64,000 nt of DNA from CAVVYA01 sp963752345. Its GTDB lineage: Bacteria; Pseudomonadota; Alphaproteobacteria; SMXQ01. The notes under the pieces were generated by a model. The model made no database searches, was not told where the DNA came from, and worked only from the letters and a program-made list of their open reading frames with translations. The number at the start of each line of letters is the position of its first letter. Position 1 is the stretch's first letter. Shown piece after piece: positions 18,664 through 28,278 of this stretch. A program made the position numbers and the translations under genes. Where the stretch lies: contig CAVVYA010000012.1 in assembly GCA_963752345.1 (NCBI GenBank), positions 62,001 to 126,000 of the forward strand. The letters run 5' to 3'.

Positions 18664-19554
18664 TCATGTGCGCGCGGCGGCGCGCGCAGGCTTCGAAGCC
18701 CGCGCGCGCTGCACGCCCGCGGCCAAGGCCCGCACGAAGATGAGGGCTTTGGCGGCGGTCTCGGTGCTGGCGCGTCCTGCGTCATCCAGGCTGTCGGCGA
18801 TGGTCTGCACCAGAGCCGAACCGACCACGGCGGCGTCGGCGATGCGCGCGACATTCGCCGCCTGCGCCGGCGTCTTGATGCCGAAGCCGACGGCGACCGG
18901 CAGAGCGGTCTTGGCGCGCAGGCGCGCCACGGCGGCGGCGACCGCTGCGTCGTCGGCCGAGGCCGAGCCGGTGATTCCGGTGATGGACACGTAATAGATG
19001 AAGCCGGAGGTGTGCGCCAGCACGGCCGGCAGGCGCTTCTCGTCGGTCGTCGGCGTCGCCAGGCGGATGAAATGCAGGCCGGCATCGAGCGCCGGGATGC
19101 ACAGCTCGTCGTCTTCTTCCGGCGGCAGATCGACCACGATCAGCCCGTCGACCCCGGCCGCCAGCGCATCGGCGATGAAGCGCGGCACGCCATAGACATA
19201 GATCGGGTTGTAGTAGCCCATCAGCACGATCGGCGTGGCGTCGTCGGTCGCGCGGAAGCGGCGCACCAGATCGAGGGTCTTGTTCATATTGGCGCCCGAC
19301 TTCAGCGCGCGCAGGCTGGAAGCCTGGATCGCCGGGCCGTCCGCCATGGGATCGGTGAAGGGCATGCCGAGCTCGATGAGATCGGCGCCCGCCGCCGGCA
19401 GGCCCTTGAGAATCTCGAGCGAGGTGGCGGCGTCGGGATCGCCGGCGGTGATGAAGGTGACCAGGCCGGCGCGGCCCTCGTCCTTCAGCGCGGCGAAGCG
19501 CGCCGCCATGCGGTCCTGCGCCTTGGCCGGCATTCTCGCGGGGGCTTTGCTCAC
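18664..19554 (-). CDS. trpA: Tryptophan synthase alpha chain
   Basis: TIM-barrel lyase releasing indole from indole-3-glycerol phosphate. Catalytic Glu in LPAAGADLIELGMPFTDPMADGP; catalytic Asp in DGLIVVDLPPEE; substrate loops YYVSITGITGSA and GFGIKTPAQA. The GTG at 19554 overlaps the trpB stop (GTGA) and gives 296 aa; an in-frame ATG at 19533 begins the canonical MPAKAQDRMAARF. Tight coupling with trpB fits the alpha2-beta2 complex. Confidence 0.96.
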   Translation of the reverse strand: MSKAPARMPAKAQDRMAARFAALKDEGRAGLVTFITAGDPDAATSLEILKGLPAAGADLIELGMPFTDPMADGPAIQASSLRALKSGANMNKTLDLVRRFRATDDATPIVLMGYYNPIYVYGVPRFIADALAAGVDGLIVVDLPPEEDDELCIPALDAGLHFIRLATPTTDEKRLPAVLAHTSGFIYYVSITGITGSASADDAAVAAAVARLRAKTALPVAVGFGIKTPAQAANVARIADAAVVGSALVQTIADSLDDAGRASTETAAKALIFVRALAAGVQRARASKPARAAART

Positions 19555-20834
19555 AGCTTGGCTCCGAGGTGGCGCGCCACCGTGAAGATGTCCTTGTCGC
19601 CGCGGCCCGACAGGTTGCAGACGATCAGGTGGTCCGCCGGCAGGGTCGGCGCCATGCGCACGAGATGGGCGATGGCATGGGCCGATTCGAGCGCCGGGAT
19701 GATTCCGTCCATGCGCGAGCACAGTTCGAAAGCGGCGAGCGCTTCGTCGTCGGTTGCCGAGACGTAGGTCACGCGGCCGATGTCATGCAGCCAGGCATGC
19801 TCCGGTCCGATGCCGGGATAGTCGAGGCCGGCCGAGATCGAATGGGCCTCGGTGATCTGGCCGTCGTCGTTCTGCAGCAGGAAAGTGCGGTTGCCGTGCA
19901 GCACGCCGGGCTTGCCGGCGGCGATCGAGGCGGCATGCAGACTGGTGTCGAGCCCCTTGCCCGACGCCTCGACGGCGAACATCTGCACGGTCGCGTCGTC
20001 GAGGAAGGGATGAAACAGGCCGATGGCGTTGGAGCCGCCGCCGATGCAGGCGACCAGCGAATCGGGCAGGCGGCCTTCCGCCTTCATCATCTGCTCGCGG
20101 GTCTCGTTGCCGATCACCGATTGAAAATCGCGCACCATGGCCGGGTAGGGATGCGGACCGGCGGCCGTGCCGATCAGGTAGAAGGTGTTGGCGACATTGG
20201 TCACCCAATCGCGCAGCGCCTCGTTCATCGCGTCCTTCAGCGTGCGCGAGCCGGACTTCACCGGCACCACTTCGGCGCCGAGCAGCTTCATGCGGAACAC
20301 GTTCGGCTGCTGCCGCTCGATGTCGGTCTCGCCCATGTAGATCGTGCAGGACATGTCGAACAGCGCGCACACGGTCGCGGTCGCCACGCCATGCTGTCCG
20401 GCGCCCGTCTCGGCGATGATGCGCGACTTGCCCATGCGCTTGGCGAGCAGGATCTGGCCCAGGCAGTTGTTGATCTTGTGCGAGCCGGTGTGGTTGAGCT
20501 CCTCGCGCTTGAAGTAGATCTTGGCGCCGGCGAGATGGCGCGTCAGCCGCTCGGCGAAATAAAGCGGGCTTGGCCGGCCGGCGTAATGCTCGAGGTAATA
20601 GGCGAACTCGTCGGCGAAGGATTTGTCGCGCTTGGCCGCCGCATAGGCCTTCTCGAGCTGAAGGATGAGCGGCATCAGCGTCTCGGCCACGTAGCGGCCG
20701 CCGAAGATGCCGAAATGGCCGTGCTCGTCCGGGCCGCTGCGATAGGTGTTGCGGCCGGCGCGCGTGGCGGGCCTGCCGGGGGCCTTGGCGGCAGGCTTGG
20801 CGCCGGCTTTCGCTGAAACTTTCCGTGCTGTCAT
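19551..20834 (-). CDS. trpB: Tryptophan synthase beta chain
   Basis: PLP enzyme joining indole and serine. 427 aa. YRSGPDEHGHFGIFGGRYVAETLMP at the start; the PLP Lys in REELNHTGSHKINNCLGQ; AETGAGQHGVATATV; PLP phosphate loop CIGGGSNAIGLFHPF; and HSISAGLDYPGIGPEHA. A short basic Ala/Lys-rich N-terminal extension (KVSAKAGAKPAAKAPGRP) precedes the catalytic body. It lies 74 bases downstream of trpF. Confidence 0.97.
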   Translation of the reverse strand: MTARKVSAKAGAKPAAKAPGRPATRAGRNTYRSGPDEHGHFGIFGGRYVAETLMPLILQLEKAYAAAKRDKSFADEFAYYLEHYAGRPSPLYFAERLTRHLAGAKIYFKREELNHTGSHKINNCLGQILLAKRMGKSRIIAETGAGQHGVATATVCALFDMSCTIYMGETDIERQQPNVFRMKLLGAEVVPVKSGSRTLKDAMNEALRDWVTNVANTFYLIGTAAGPHPYPAMVRDFQSVIGNETREQMMKAEGRLPDSLVACIGGGSNAIGLFHPFLDDATVQMFAVEASGKGLDTSLHAASIAAGKPGVLHGNRTFLLQNDDGQITEAHSISAGLDYPGIGPEHAWLHDIGRVTYVSATDDEALAAFELCSRMDGIIPALESAHAIAHLVRMAPTLPADHLIVCNLSGRGDKDIFTVARHLGAKL

Positions 20835-20908
20835 GGGTAGCTCCTAGCGCGCGGCGCGGGGCCTTGGCAAGCAAAGGTTTTCTGCCGCCAAATCAGGCGT
20901 TTGCGCCG

Positions 20909-21556
20909 CTACAGAGTGGCGGCCAGACGAAGAAATTCGGCGATCTTGTCGGGGTCCTTCAAACCCGGCCGCAGTTCGACGCCCGACGACACGTCGACCA
21001 GCTTGGCGCCGCTCTGGCGCACCGCGGCGGCCAGATTTCCGGCATGGAGGCCGCCCGACAGGAACCACGGCGTCTTCCAGGTCTGGCCGGCCAACAATTG
21101 CCAGTCGAAGCTCAGAGCGTTGCCGCCGGGCAGCAGGCCGTCCTGCTCGGCCGGCGGCTTGGCGTCGAACATCAGGTAATCCACATGGCCTTCGAAGCTG
21201 CGGGCGAGGTCGACGTCGGCCGCCTCGGCGATCTTGATCGCCTTGACCACCGGCAGGCGGAAGGTCTGGCGCAGCTCGTCCATGTTGCGCGGGCTCTCGG
21301 TGCCGTGCAACTGCAGCACGTCGAGCGGCACCTGCAGCATGATGTCGTCGATCTGCGTCGGATCGGGATCGACGAAGACGCCGACTTTGGTGACGTGAGG
21401 GGGCACGAGCGCCGCCAGGCTCGCCGCATCCTCCGGCTCAACGAAGCGCGGCGACGGCGGATAGAAAATGAATCCGACGAACCGGGCGCCGTGGTTGACG
21501 GCGGCTTCCATGGCGGCGCGCGAATTGATGCCGCAGATCTTGGCCGAGACACTCAT
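20909..21556 (-). CDS. trpF: Phosphoribosylanthranilate isomerase
   Basis: TIM-barrel Amadori isomerase of tryptophan synthesis, 215 aa. Catalytic Cys in AKICGINSRAAMEAA; FIFYPPSPRFV; LQLHGTESP; DYLMFDAKPP; and the phosphate site FLSGGLHAGNLAAAV plus DVSSGVE. The ATG at 21556 lies just upstream of the KICGI motif and directly follows pyrF by four bases. Belongs to the pyrF-trpF-trpB-trpA cluster. Confidence 0.95.
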   Translation of the reverse strand: MSVSAKICGINSRAAMEAAVNHGARFVGFIFYPPSPRFVEPEDAASLAALVPPHVTKVGVFVDPDPTQIDDIMLQVPLDVLQLHGTESPRNMDELRQTFRLPVVKAIKIAEAADVDLARSFEGHVDYLMFDAKPPAEQDGLLPGGNALSFDWQLLAGQTWKTPWFLSGGLHAGNLAAAVRQSGAKLVDVSSGVELRPGLKDPDKIAEFLRLAATL

Positions 21557-21560
21557 GACG

Positions 21561-22331
21561 CTAACGGGCTCCCGCCGCGGTCTCGGCGAGGATGGCGGCG
21601 ACCGCCCGGGCGGGATCGGCGGCTTCGGTGATCGGCCGGCCGATGACCAGATCGTCGGCGCCGGCGGCGATCGCTTCGGCCGGGCCCATGACGCGTTTCT
21701 GGTCGCCGACGGCGGCGCCCTTGGGCCGGATGCCGGGCACCACGAGGCGGAAGTCGGGTCCGCAGAGTGCGCGCAAGGCGGTGGCTTCCTCGGCGGAGCA
21801 GACGACGCCATCGAGACCGCAGGTTTGCGCCAGGCTGGCGAGCCGCTTGACCTGATCGGCGGGCGAGGCGGCAATGCCCACGGCGCCGAGATCCTTCGCA
21901 TCGAGGCTGGTAAGCACCGTCACGGCAAGGACCAACGGTCGTGTCAGTCCGTGCTTGGCCGATTCAGTCGCGGCGGCTTCGGCGGCGGCGCGCATCATCG
22001 CCGGGCCGCCCGCCGCATGGACATTGAGCATGAAAGGCTGCAGCGGCACGGCGGCGCGCACGGCGGCGGCGGCCGTGTTGGGGATATCGTGGAACTTGAG
22101 ATCGAGAAACAATCGCCGGCCCGCGGCATGCACGGCCAATTGGCCGACCCCTTCGCGACCCTGTGCGACAAAGAATTCAAGGCCGAGCTTGATGCCGATG
22201 CCGCTCGCCGCCGTCTGGGCGACGAGGCGCTCGGCGCGCGCCATGTCCGTGGTGTCGAGCGCCATCCAGATGCGCGCCGCGGCCGCTTTGGCGGCAGCGC
22301 CGGTCGAAGGTTCTGCAGTCACGCCATTCAT
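21561..22331 (-). CDS. pyrF: Orotidine 5'-phosphate decarboxylase
   Basis: Final step of UMP synthesis. 256 aa TIM barrel with IWMALDTTDMARAERL; GIKLGLEFFV; the catalytic array in RLFLDLKFHDIPNTAAAAV; GVVCSAEEATALR; and VVPGIRPKGAAVGDQKRVM. The ATG at 22331 overlaps the stop of the upstream lapA-like gene (ATGA). An N-terminal Ala-rich leader of about 20 residues precedes the conserved start. Confidence 0.95.
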   Translation of the reverse strand: MNGVTAEPSTGAAAKAAAARIWMALDTTDMARAERLVAQTAASGIGIKLGLEFFVAQGREGVGQLAVHAAGRRLFLDLKFHDIPNTAAAAVRAAVPLQPFMLNVHAAGGPAMMRAAAEAAATESAKHGLTRPLVLAVTVLTSLDAKDLGAVGIAASPADQVKRLASLAQTCGLDGVVCSAEEATALRALCGPDFRLVVPGIRPKGAAVGDQKRVMGPAEAIAAGADDLVIGRPITEAADPARAVAAILAETAAGAR

Positions 22332-22709
22332 CCCACGCCACCGCCCGCGATATGGCGCAAGGCCGCCTCGGACGGATAGGTCGGTGCGGTCGCCGCGGGC
22401 AGGGTGCGGGTCGCGTTTTCGGCGAAGGCGAGCTTCTGGCGCAACTCGGTATTCTCCGCGCTCAACTTGTCGGCGCGCTTGGCCTCGGCGCGCGACGCGA
22501 TGACGCGCGCGCAGGCCGCTGAGCCAACCGTAGATGATGCCGACGAGGAAGCCGAGGAACAGCGCGCCGGTTACCGCGATGTAGAGCGGGATCTCGATAC
22601 GGTAGGCGAGCGGCCATAGGCTGATCGTCACCGACTCGTGATTGGCCACGGCAAAGGCCATCGCGATGGCGACGATCGGCAGGGCGATGATCCAGAAAAG
22701 CACTTTCAT
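22328..22709 (-). CDS. lapA: LapA-domain (DUF1049) inner-membrane protein, frameshifted
   Basis: Small protein with two N-terminal membrane segments (LFWIIALPIVAIAMAFAVAN and LYIAVTGALFLGFLVGIIYG) and a cytosolic coiled-coil tail, the layout of LapA/YciS, which in E. coli helps control LpxC turnover. An indel near 22505 (+1) destroys the tail; corrected it reads ARVIASRAEAKRADKLSAEN and continues to GGGVG at 22328, about 126 aa. Its position between ihfB and pyrF is conserved in alphaproteobacteria. Function is by family only. Confidence 0.82.
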
Positions 22710-22815
22710 GCCGCGGCCTTAGGGTGAAACAAATCGGCGCGGTCCGTCCGTGCAACGGCGAGCCCGGCGAACGCCGCCATTATTATAGGGCAAATGGCGG
22801 ATGCCGATGGCGCGG

Positions 22816-23100
22816 TCAGGCTTTGGTATTCAGCCGTTCGCGCAGCTGCTTGCCGGTTTTGAAGAATGGCACGGCTTTCTCCGCCACGTTGACGGCGGCA
22901 CCGGTGCGCGGATTGCGGCCGACGCGGGAATCCCGCTTCTTGACCGAAAACGCGCCGAAGCCGCGTAGTTCGACGCGGTCGCCGCGGGCCAGCGCCGTGG
23001 TGATCTCGTCGAAGATCGCTGTGACGATACGCTCGACATCGCGGTGATACAGGTGAGGATTGATTTCCGCGAGACGCAAGATCAGTTCCGACTTGGTCAT
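22816..23100 (-). CDS. ihfB: Integration host factor subunit beta
   Basis: DNA-bending protein of the HU/IHF family, heterodimer with IhfA. 94 aa: MTKSELILRLAEINPHLY, EITTALARGDRVELRGFGAFSV, the DNA-inserting arm with RVGRNPRTGAAV (Pro at the tip) and PFFKTGKQLRERLN. It lies between sppA and the lapA-like gene on the same strand, with about 100 bases on each side. Confidence 0.96.
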   Translation of the reverse strand: MTKSELILRLAEINPHLYHRDVERIVTAIFDEITTALARGDRVELRGFGAFSVKKRDSRVGRNPRTGAAVNVAEKAVPFFKTGKQLRERLNTKA

Positions 23101-23138
23101 AGCCCCTGTTCCTTTCCGGCTTACGCCCGCCGCCTGTC

Positions 23139-24056
23139 TCAGCGCAGGTCAGGGTGCCAAAGGGAAACCAGCCCGTCAAGGGTAAGTCTTTCAGAAAACA
23201 ATGCTTTTCCGGCTAGGCTTTGGATCATGCCGAGCAGCCCTTGGTCTTTCCGGGCGACTTTGACTTCGCGGACCGGGGTGGCGCGCGGAATGCCGCGCTC
23301 GGCAGCCAGCCAGTCGCGGGCCTCGGGCTCGGCGCCCAGGGCATCGATCAGCTTGTTGTCCGCCGCCTGGCGTCCGGTATAGACCCGGCCGTCGGCGAGC
23401 TTGACCACCATGTCGCGCGGCATCTGGCGGCGCTCGCTGACCAGGTCGACGAACAGGTTGTACATGTCCATGACCAGCACCCGGGTGGCTTCGCGGCCCT
23501 CTTCGGTCAGGGGCTCCAGCGGGTTGGGCACGGCCTTGAGCGGGCCGCTCTTGATCGCCTCGGCCTCGACCCCGAGCTTGGCCAGCAGGCCGGTGATATC
23601 GGTGGTCTGCAGGATGACGCCGATCGAGCCGGTGATCGTGCCGCTGCGCGCCAGGATACGGTCGGCGCCGATCGCCGCCATATAGCCGCCCGAGGTGGCG
23701 AGCGTGCCCATCACGGCAACCACCGGCTTCTGCTCGGCGATCTCGCGCAGCTCGCGATAGAGATTTTCGCCGCCGACGACGGTGCCGCCGGGGCTGTTGA
23801 TATGGACGATCAGCGCGCGGACCGCATTATCCTTGGCGATGCGGGCAAGCGTCTCGTCGCGCTCGCGGTCCTCGCTGATGATGCCGCTCACGTCGAGCCG
23901 CGCGATATAGGATTTCTGCCAGGGCGCGTCGGTGACGCTCCGCGTCACCACCAGCAGTGCCGCGGCGAACAGGGATAGCACCGCAATCGTGCGCCATACG
24001 CTGAGGCGCCGCTTGAGGCGCCGGCGATCGATCAAAGCGTCGGTTTCGAGCGACAT
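23139..24056 (-). CDS. sppA: Signal peptide peptidase SppA (short form)
   Basis: Membrane-anchored serine protease that degrades cleaved signal peptides. 305 aa with one N-terminal TM (TIAVLSLFAAALLVVTRSV). Nucleophile Ser in GTLATSGGYMAAIGAD; the general-base Lys in VEAEAIKSGPLKAVPNP; oxyanion region INSPGGTVVGGENLY; and GSIGVILQTTDI. The single-domain length is typical of non-enterobacterial SppA. A strong terminator separates it from rpsA upstream. Confidence 0.94.
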   Translation of the reverse strand: MSLETDALIDRRRLKRRLSVWRTIAVLSLFAAALLVVTRSVTDAPWQKSYIARLDVSGIISEDRERDETLARIAKDNAVRALIVHINSPGGTVVGGENLYRELREIAEQKPVVAVMGTLATSGGYMAAIGADRILARSGTITGSIGVILQTTDITGLLAKLGVEAEAIKSGPLKAVPNPLEPLTEEGREATRVLVMDMYNLFVDLVSERRQMPRDMVVKLADGRVYTGRQAADNKLIDALGAEPEARDWLAAERGIPRATPVREVKVARKDQGLLGMIQSLAGKALFSERLTLDGLVSLWHPDLR

Positions 24057-24071
24057 GTCGGCATTCCCGTG

Positions 24072-24109
24072 AAAAAGAACGCCGCGGACGGGCGTGCCGT
24101 CCGCGGCGT
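24072..24109 (-). terminator. Strong intrinsic terminator after rpsA
   Basis: Perfect 13-base-pair stem acgccgcggacgg / ccgtccgcggcgt (24079-24091 and 24097-24109) with a 5-base loop. On the minus strand it is followed by ttcttttt, just 8 bases past the rpsA stop. Confidence 0.92.
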
Positions 24110-24116
24110 GTGGTGG

Positions 24117-25854
24117 CTAGCCGTTCTTGCCATCCTCGTCAGCGCCGGTCTTGTCCCGTGCCTTGTTGAGGGCGGCGCCCAGGATGTCGCCCAGGCTGGC
24201 GCCCGAGTCCGACGAACCGTACTGGGCCATCGCCTTCTTCTCTTCCTGCATCTCGTGCGCCTTGACCGACAAGGTCAGCTTGCGGCTGATGCGGTCGACA
24301 GACGTCACCGTGGCATCGAGCTTCTCGCCGACGGCGAAGCGCTCGGGCTGCTGCTCGCTGCGGTCGCGGGCAAGGTCGGCCTTGCGGATGAAGGCCGGCG
24401 CGCCGTTGACTTCGACATCGAGGCCCTTGTCGCTGACGGCAGTGACCGTGCAGGTGACAACGTCGCCCTTCTTCAGTTCGCCCGCCTGACCCTCGAACGG
24501 ATCATCGCCGAGCTGCTTGATGCCGAGGCTGATGCGCTCCTTGTCGGTATCGACGTCGAGCACCTTGACCTTGACCTGGTCGCCCTTCTTGTAGTCGGCG
24601 ATGGCTTCGTCGCCGGCACGCTTCCAGTCGAGGTCGGACAGGTGAACCATGCCGTCGATATCGCCGGGCAGGCCCACGAACAGGCCGAACTCGGTGATGT
24701 TGCGGATCTCGCCTTCGATCTCGGTGCCCGGCGGATACTTCTCGGCGAAGCTGACCCACGGATTCTCCAGGCACTGCTTGAGGCCCAGCGAAATGCGGCG
24801 CTTCTGCGGATCGACGTCGAGGATCTGAACTTCCACTTCCTGGCTCGTCGAGACGATCTTGCCGGGGTGGACGTTCTTCTTGGTCCAGCTCATTTCCGAG
24901 ACGTGCACCAGGGCTTCGACGCCCGGCTCCAGCTCCACGAAGGCGCCGTAGTCGGTGATGTTGGTGACGCGGCCCTTGAACTTGGCGCCGACCGGATACT
25001 TGGCGGCGATGCCGTCCCACGGGTCGGCCTCGAGCTGCTTCATGCCGAGGCTGATGCGCTGGGTCTCCGAGTTGAATCGGATGACCTGCACCTTGACGGT
25101 TTCACCGATGTGTAGCGCCTCACTCGGATGATTGATGCGCTTCCAAGAAATGTCGGTGATGTGCAGCAGGCCGTCGACGCCGCCCAGGTCGATGAACGCA
25201 CCGTAATCGGTGATGTTCTTGACGACGCCTTCGAGCACCTGGCCTTCCTTGAGGTTGGCCACCAGCTCGGAGCGGGCTTCGGCGCGGGATTCTTCGAGCA
25301 CCGCGCGGCGCGACACGACGATGTTGCCGCGCGAGCGGTCCATCTTGAGGATCTGGAACGGCTGCGGGGTGTTCATCAGCGGGGTGACGTCGCGCACCGG
25401 GCGGATGTCCACCTGGCTGCCGGGCAGGAATGCCACGGCGCCGGACAGGTCGACGGTGAAGCCGCCCTTGACGCGGCCGAAGATCACGCCGTTGACGCGG
25501 AGGTTTTCCTTGAACGAGCGTTCGAGCTGCGTCCAGGCTTCCTCGCGCCGCGCCTTTTCGCGCGACAGCATGGTCTCGCCATTGCGGTCTTCATAACGCT
25601 CGAGATAGACCTCGACGATGTCGCCGACGGCGATCTCCGGCTTCTGTCCCGGCAGCGTGAATTCCTTGAGGGCAACGCGGCCGGCCGACTTGAGGCCGAC
25701 ATCGATCACCGCCGCGTCGTTTTCGAGCGCGATGACCGTGCCTTTCAGCACGGAGCCCTTCGAGGGGCTCGCCACTGAAGCCTTCGTTGAGGAGGTCTGC
25801 GAAATTTTCGCCGGTCGAGAAATTCTCGACGCTTTCGGCGGTTTGTCTTGCCAT
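24117..25854 (-). CDS. rpsA: 30S ribosomal protein S1 (one frameshift near the start)
   Basis: mRNA-binding ribosomal protein with six S1 (OB-fold) repeats: from GSVLKGTVIALENDAAVIDVG, through the IIFGRVKGGFTVDL-like second repeat, to four copies of the GxxNITDYGAFVxL pattern (VKNITDYGAFIDLGGVDGLLHITD, VTNITDYGAFVEL, IRNITEFGLFVGLPG and the last divergent one). The natural start is MARQTAESVENFS at 25854. An extra G near 25756 shifts the frame after SGEPLEG, so the uninterrupted part begins only at about 25775. Corrected length about 578 aa. Because S1 is essential in gram-negative bacteria, this indel is almost certainly a sequence error. Followed by a perfect terminator. Confidence 0.95.
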
Positions 25855-25976
25855 GCGATATGTCACTTTCAAATGCCGAGGAGCCGACTATGTCGGTCGC
25901 CATCGGGCAGGCTGCCGCGCCGTACTGATCCCGCGAGCCCCGAGCGCGCACGGGGAGTGCGACGGTCGGGCGCGGT

Positions 25977-25994
25977 GCCGTTCATGGGAACGGC
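25977..25994 (-). promoter_or_regulatory. Hairpin in the cmk-rpsA spacer
   Basis: Perfect 7-base-pair stem gccgttc / gaacggc with a 4-base loop, about 125 bases before the rpsA start. S1 synthesis is autoregulated through its leader in E. coli; whether this hairpin takes part is unknown. Confidence 0.3.
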
Positions 25995-26016
25995 CGGCGC
26001 ACGAAATCCAAGGTCT

Positions 26017-26685
26017 TTACGCTTGGTTCTGCTCTATGAGCTTAAGCGCGGCTGCGAACGCCTGGTCCGCATCGAGCTCGCTCGTATCCAGCAAACGGGC
26101 GTCGGGCGCTTGCCGCAGCGGGGATTTCGTCCGCTGTGTGTCCAAGGCGTCGCGCTCGAGAATGTCTTGCAGGACGCGGCTATGTATAGCCTCGACCCCG
26201 CGTTGCCGCAACTGCTTCAACCGCCGGTCGGCGCGGATTTCCGGGCTCGCCGTGACGAACAATTTGTGCCGCGCTTTTGGGCAGATGACCGTGCCGATGT
26301 CGCGCCCGTCGATCACCACGCCGGCGGCCCCACCGGGCGGTTTGGCCGCGAAATCGCGCTGGAAATGCAGCAGGGCGTCGCGCACGGCGGGAATGGCGGC
26401 GACCTTCGATGCCAGGAGCCCGGTGTGCTCCCCATAGAGATTGGGGTGGTCGAGGTCCGATTCAACTAGGCGTTGTGCCACAGGGATGGCGACGTCCGGA
26501 TTCGCCGCGGTTTCTCCGGTATCGAGCAGCTTGGCCGCGACCGCGCGGTAGAGCCGGCCGGATTCGAGATGGGGGTAGCCGAAATGGCGCGCGAGCCGTT
26601 CGGCGAGGGTCCCCTTGCCGGAGGCTGCCGGGCCGTCGATGGCGATGACCACCGGCCCCTGTTCGCCACGGGACGGCGCGCTCAT
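26017..26685 (-). CDS. cmk: Cytidylate kinase
   Basis: Phosphorylates CMP and dCMP. 222 aa. P-loop VIAIDGPAASGKGTLAERLA; YPHLESGRLYRAVA, in which this lineage has ESGRLYR where TGxxYR is usual; VIDGRDIGTVICPKA; LFVTASPEIRADRR; and DTQRTKSPLRQAPDA with the lid residues. The ATG overlaps the aroA stop (ATGA). Followed by rpsA, the conserved aroA-cmk-rpsA order. Confidence 0.95.
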   Translation of the reverse strand: MSAPSRGEQGPVVIAIDGPAASGKGTLAERLARHFGYPHLESGRLYRAVAAKLLDTGETAANPDVAIPVAQRLVESDLDHPNLYGEHTGLLASKVAAIPAVRDALLHFQRDFAAKPPGGAAGVVIDGRDIGTVICPKARHKLFVTASPEIRADRRLKQLRQRGVEAIHSRVLQDILERDALDTQRTKSPLRQAPDARLLDTSELDADQAFAAALKLIEQNQA

Positions 26686-28040
26686 GCCGGCTGGGTCTCG
26701 CCGATCTGCGCGCCGAGGCCCGCCATCAGGGGTGCGAAGCCCGGGAAGCTGGTGGCGATCATGGCGCCGTCGTCGACGGTGACCGGTTTGTCGCTGGCCA
26801 AGCCGAGCACCAGGAAGGACATGGCGATACGGTGATCGAGATGGGTGGCGACCATGCCGCCGCCGGGCACCTTGCCCGCCATGCCGTGCACGGTCAGGCT
26901 GTCCTCGCCGACCTCGACGCGTACGCCATTGGCCTTGAGGCCCTCGGCGATGGCGCTCAGCCGGTCGCTCTCCTTGACCCGCAACTCGGCCAGTCCGCGC
27001 ATCACCGTGATGCCCTCGGCGCAGGCGGCGGCCATGGCGAGGATGGGATATTCGTCGATCATCGAGGGCGCCCGGTCGGCCGGCACCTCGATGCCGTGGA
27101 GCGGTCCATGGCTGATCGTGAGGTCGGCCACCGGCTCGCCGGCTTCGTCGCGGGCGTCGCCGAATTCGATATTGGCACCCATTTCGACCAGGGTGCGATA
27201 GAGCCCGTCGCGCAGCGGGTTGAGCCCGACATGGCGCAGCGTGATGCGCGAGCCGGGCACGATGAGCGCGGCCACGGCGGGGAACGCGGCGGAGGACGGG
27301 TCGCCGGCGACGCGCACCTCGCGGCCGGTCAGTTCCGGCTGGCCGGTCAGCGCGATGCGGCGGCCGCCACCCGGCAGGTCCTCGACCGTCAGCTTGGCGC
27401 CGAAATGGCGCAGCATCAGCTCGGAATGGTCGCGCGTCGGCTGCGGCTCGATCACCGTGGTGGTGCCGGCGGTATTGAGCCCGCCGAGCAGGATCGCCGA
27501 TTTGACCTGGGCCGAGGCGACCGGCAGGGTGTAGCTGATCGGCAGCGGCATGTCGGCGCCGATCACCGACATCGGCAGGCGGCCGCCTTGCCGCGCGATG
27601 AACTGGGCGCCCATCTCGCGCAGCGGCGCGATGATGCGGGCCATGGGGCGCGAGCGCAGGGAGGCATCGCCGGTGATATGGCAGGCGAACCGCTGGCTCG
27701 CCACCAGGCCGGTCAGCAAGCGGGCGCCGGTGCCTGAATTGCCCATGTCGATGATATCGTCCGGCTCGGACAGACCGCCGACGCCGACGCCGTGCACATG
27801 CCACACGCCGGCTTCGTCGCGCGTCACCTCGGCACCCAAGCCGCGCATCGCTTGCGCGGTATTGAGCACGTCCTCGCCCTCGAGCAGGCCGTGAATGCGG
27901 GTTTCTCCGACCGCCACGGCGCCGATCATCAGCGCCCGGTGGGAGATCGATTTGTCGCCCGGTACGCGAACCTCGCCGCGCAGCGGGCCGGCGCGCCGGG
28001 CGGTGAGCGGCCGGGGTTGGCTATGACGATTGGCTGACAT
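26682..28040 (-). CDS. aroA: 3-phosphoshikimate 1-carboxyvinyltransferase (EPSP synthase)
   Basis: Sixth shikimate-pathway step. 452 aa. The N-terminal LRGEVRVPGDKSISHRALMIGA carries the PEP/S3P-binding Lys and Ser; GNSGTGARLLTGLVA; PLPISYTLPVASAQVKSAILLGGL; ERDHSE-like TRDHSELMLRHFGA; DEYPILAMAAACAEG; and LRVKESDRLSA. The glyphosate-site segment reads GNSGTG, and the QVKSAILL stretch with Ala after Ser is common in class II (CP4-like) enzymes; the class II assignment is inference. First gene of the minus-strand series, facing the FYDLN gene across a 238-base divergent spacer. Confidence 0.95.
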   Translation of the reverse strand: MSANRHSQPRPLTARRAGPLRGEVRVPGDKSISHRALMIGAVAVGETRIHGLLEGEDVLNTAQAMRGLGAEVTRDEAGVWHVHGVGVGGLSEPDDIIDMGNSGTGARLLTGLVASQRFACHITGDASLRSRPMARIIAPLREMGAQFIARQGGRLPMSVIGADMPLPISYTLPVASAQVKSAILLGGLNTAGTTTVIEPQPTRDHSELMLRHFGAKLTVEDLPGGGRRIALTGQPELTGREVRVAGDPSSAAFPAVAALIVPGSRITLRHVGLNPLRDGLYRTLVEMGANIEFGDARDEAGEPVADLTISHGPLHGIEVPADRAPSMIDEYPILAMAAACAEGITVMRGLAELRVKESDRLSAIAEGLKANGVRVEVGEDSLTVHGMAGKVPGGGMVATHLDHRIAMSFLVLGLASDKPVTVDDGAMIATSFPGFAPLMAGLGAQIGETQPA

Positions 28041-28278
28041 GCGATCTCTAAGGATTCCGTATGGGCTGGCTTCGGGCGGGATGGCCGATTGTTTATCATA
28101 GCGCCGCGCGCGGGGCGAAAATTACTTTTGACAGCCGCCGGGGATCGTGGCAATTGGCAACCCCACTGCGCCGCCGTAAACGCGGCGCATCTTATCCGCC
28201 GCCCTGCATTTTCGTCTTCCGGTGTTCTTCCGACAGACGTTTCGATTTCAGGGGCCGCGGTTTCTCGGAGGATCGCGG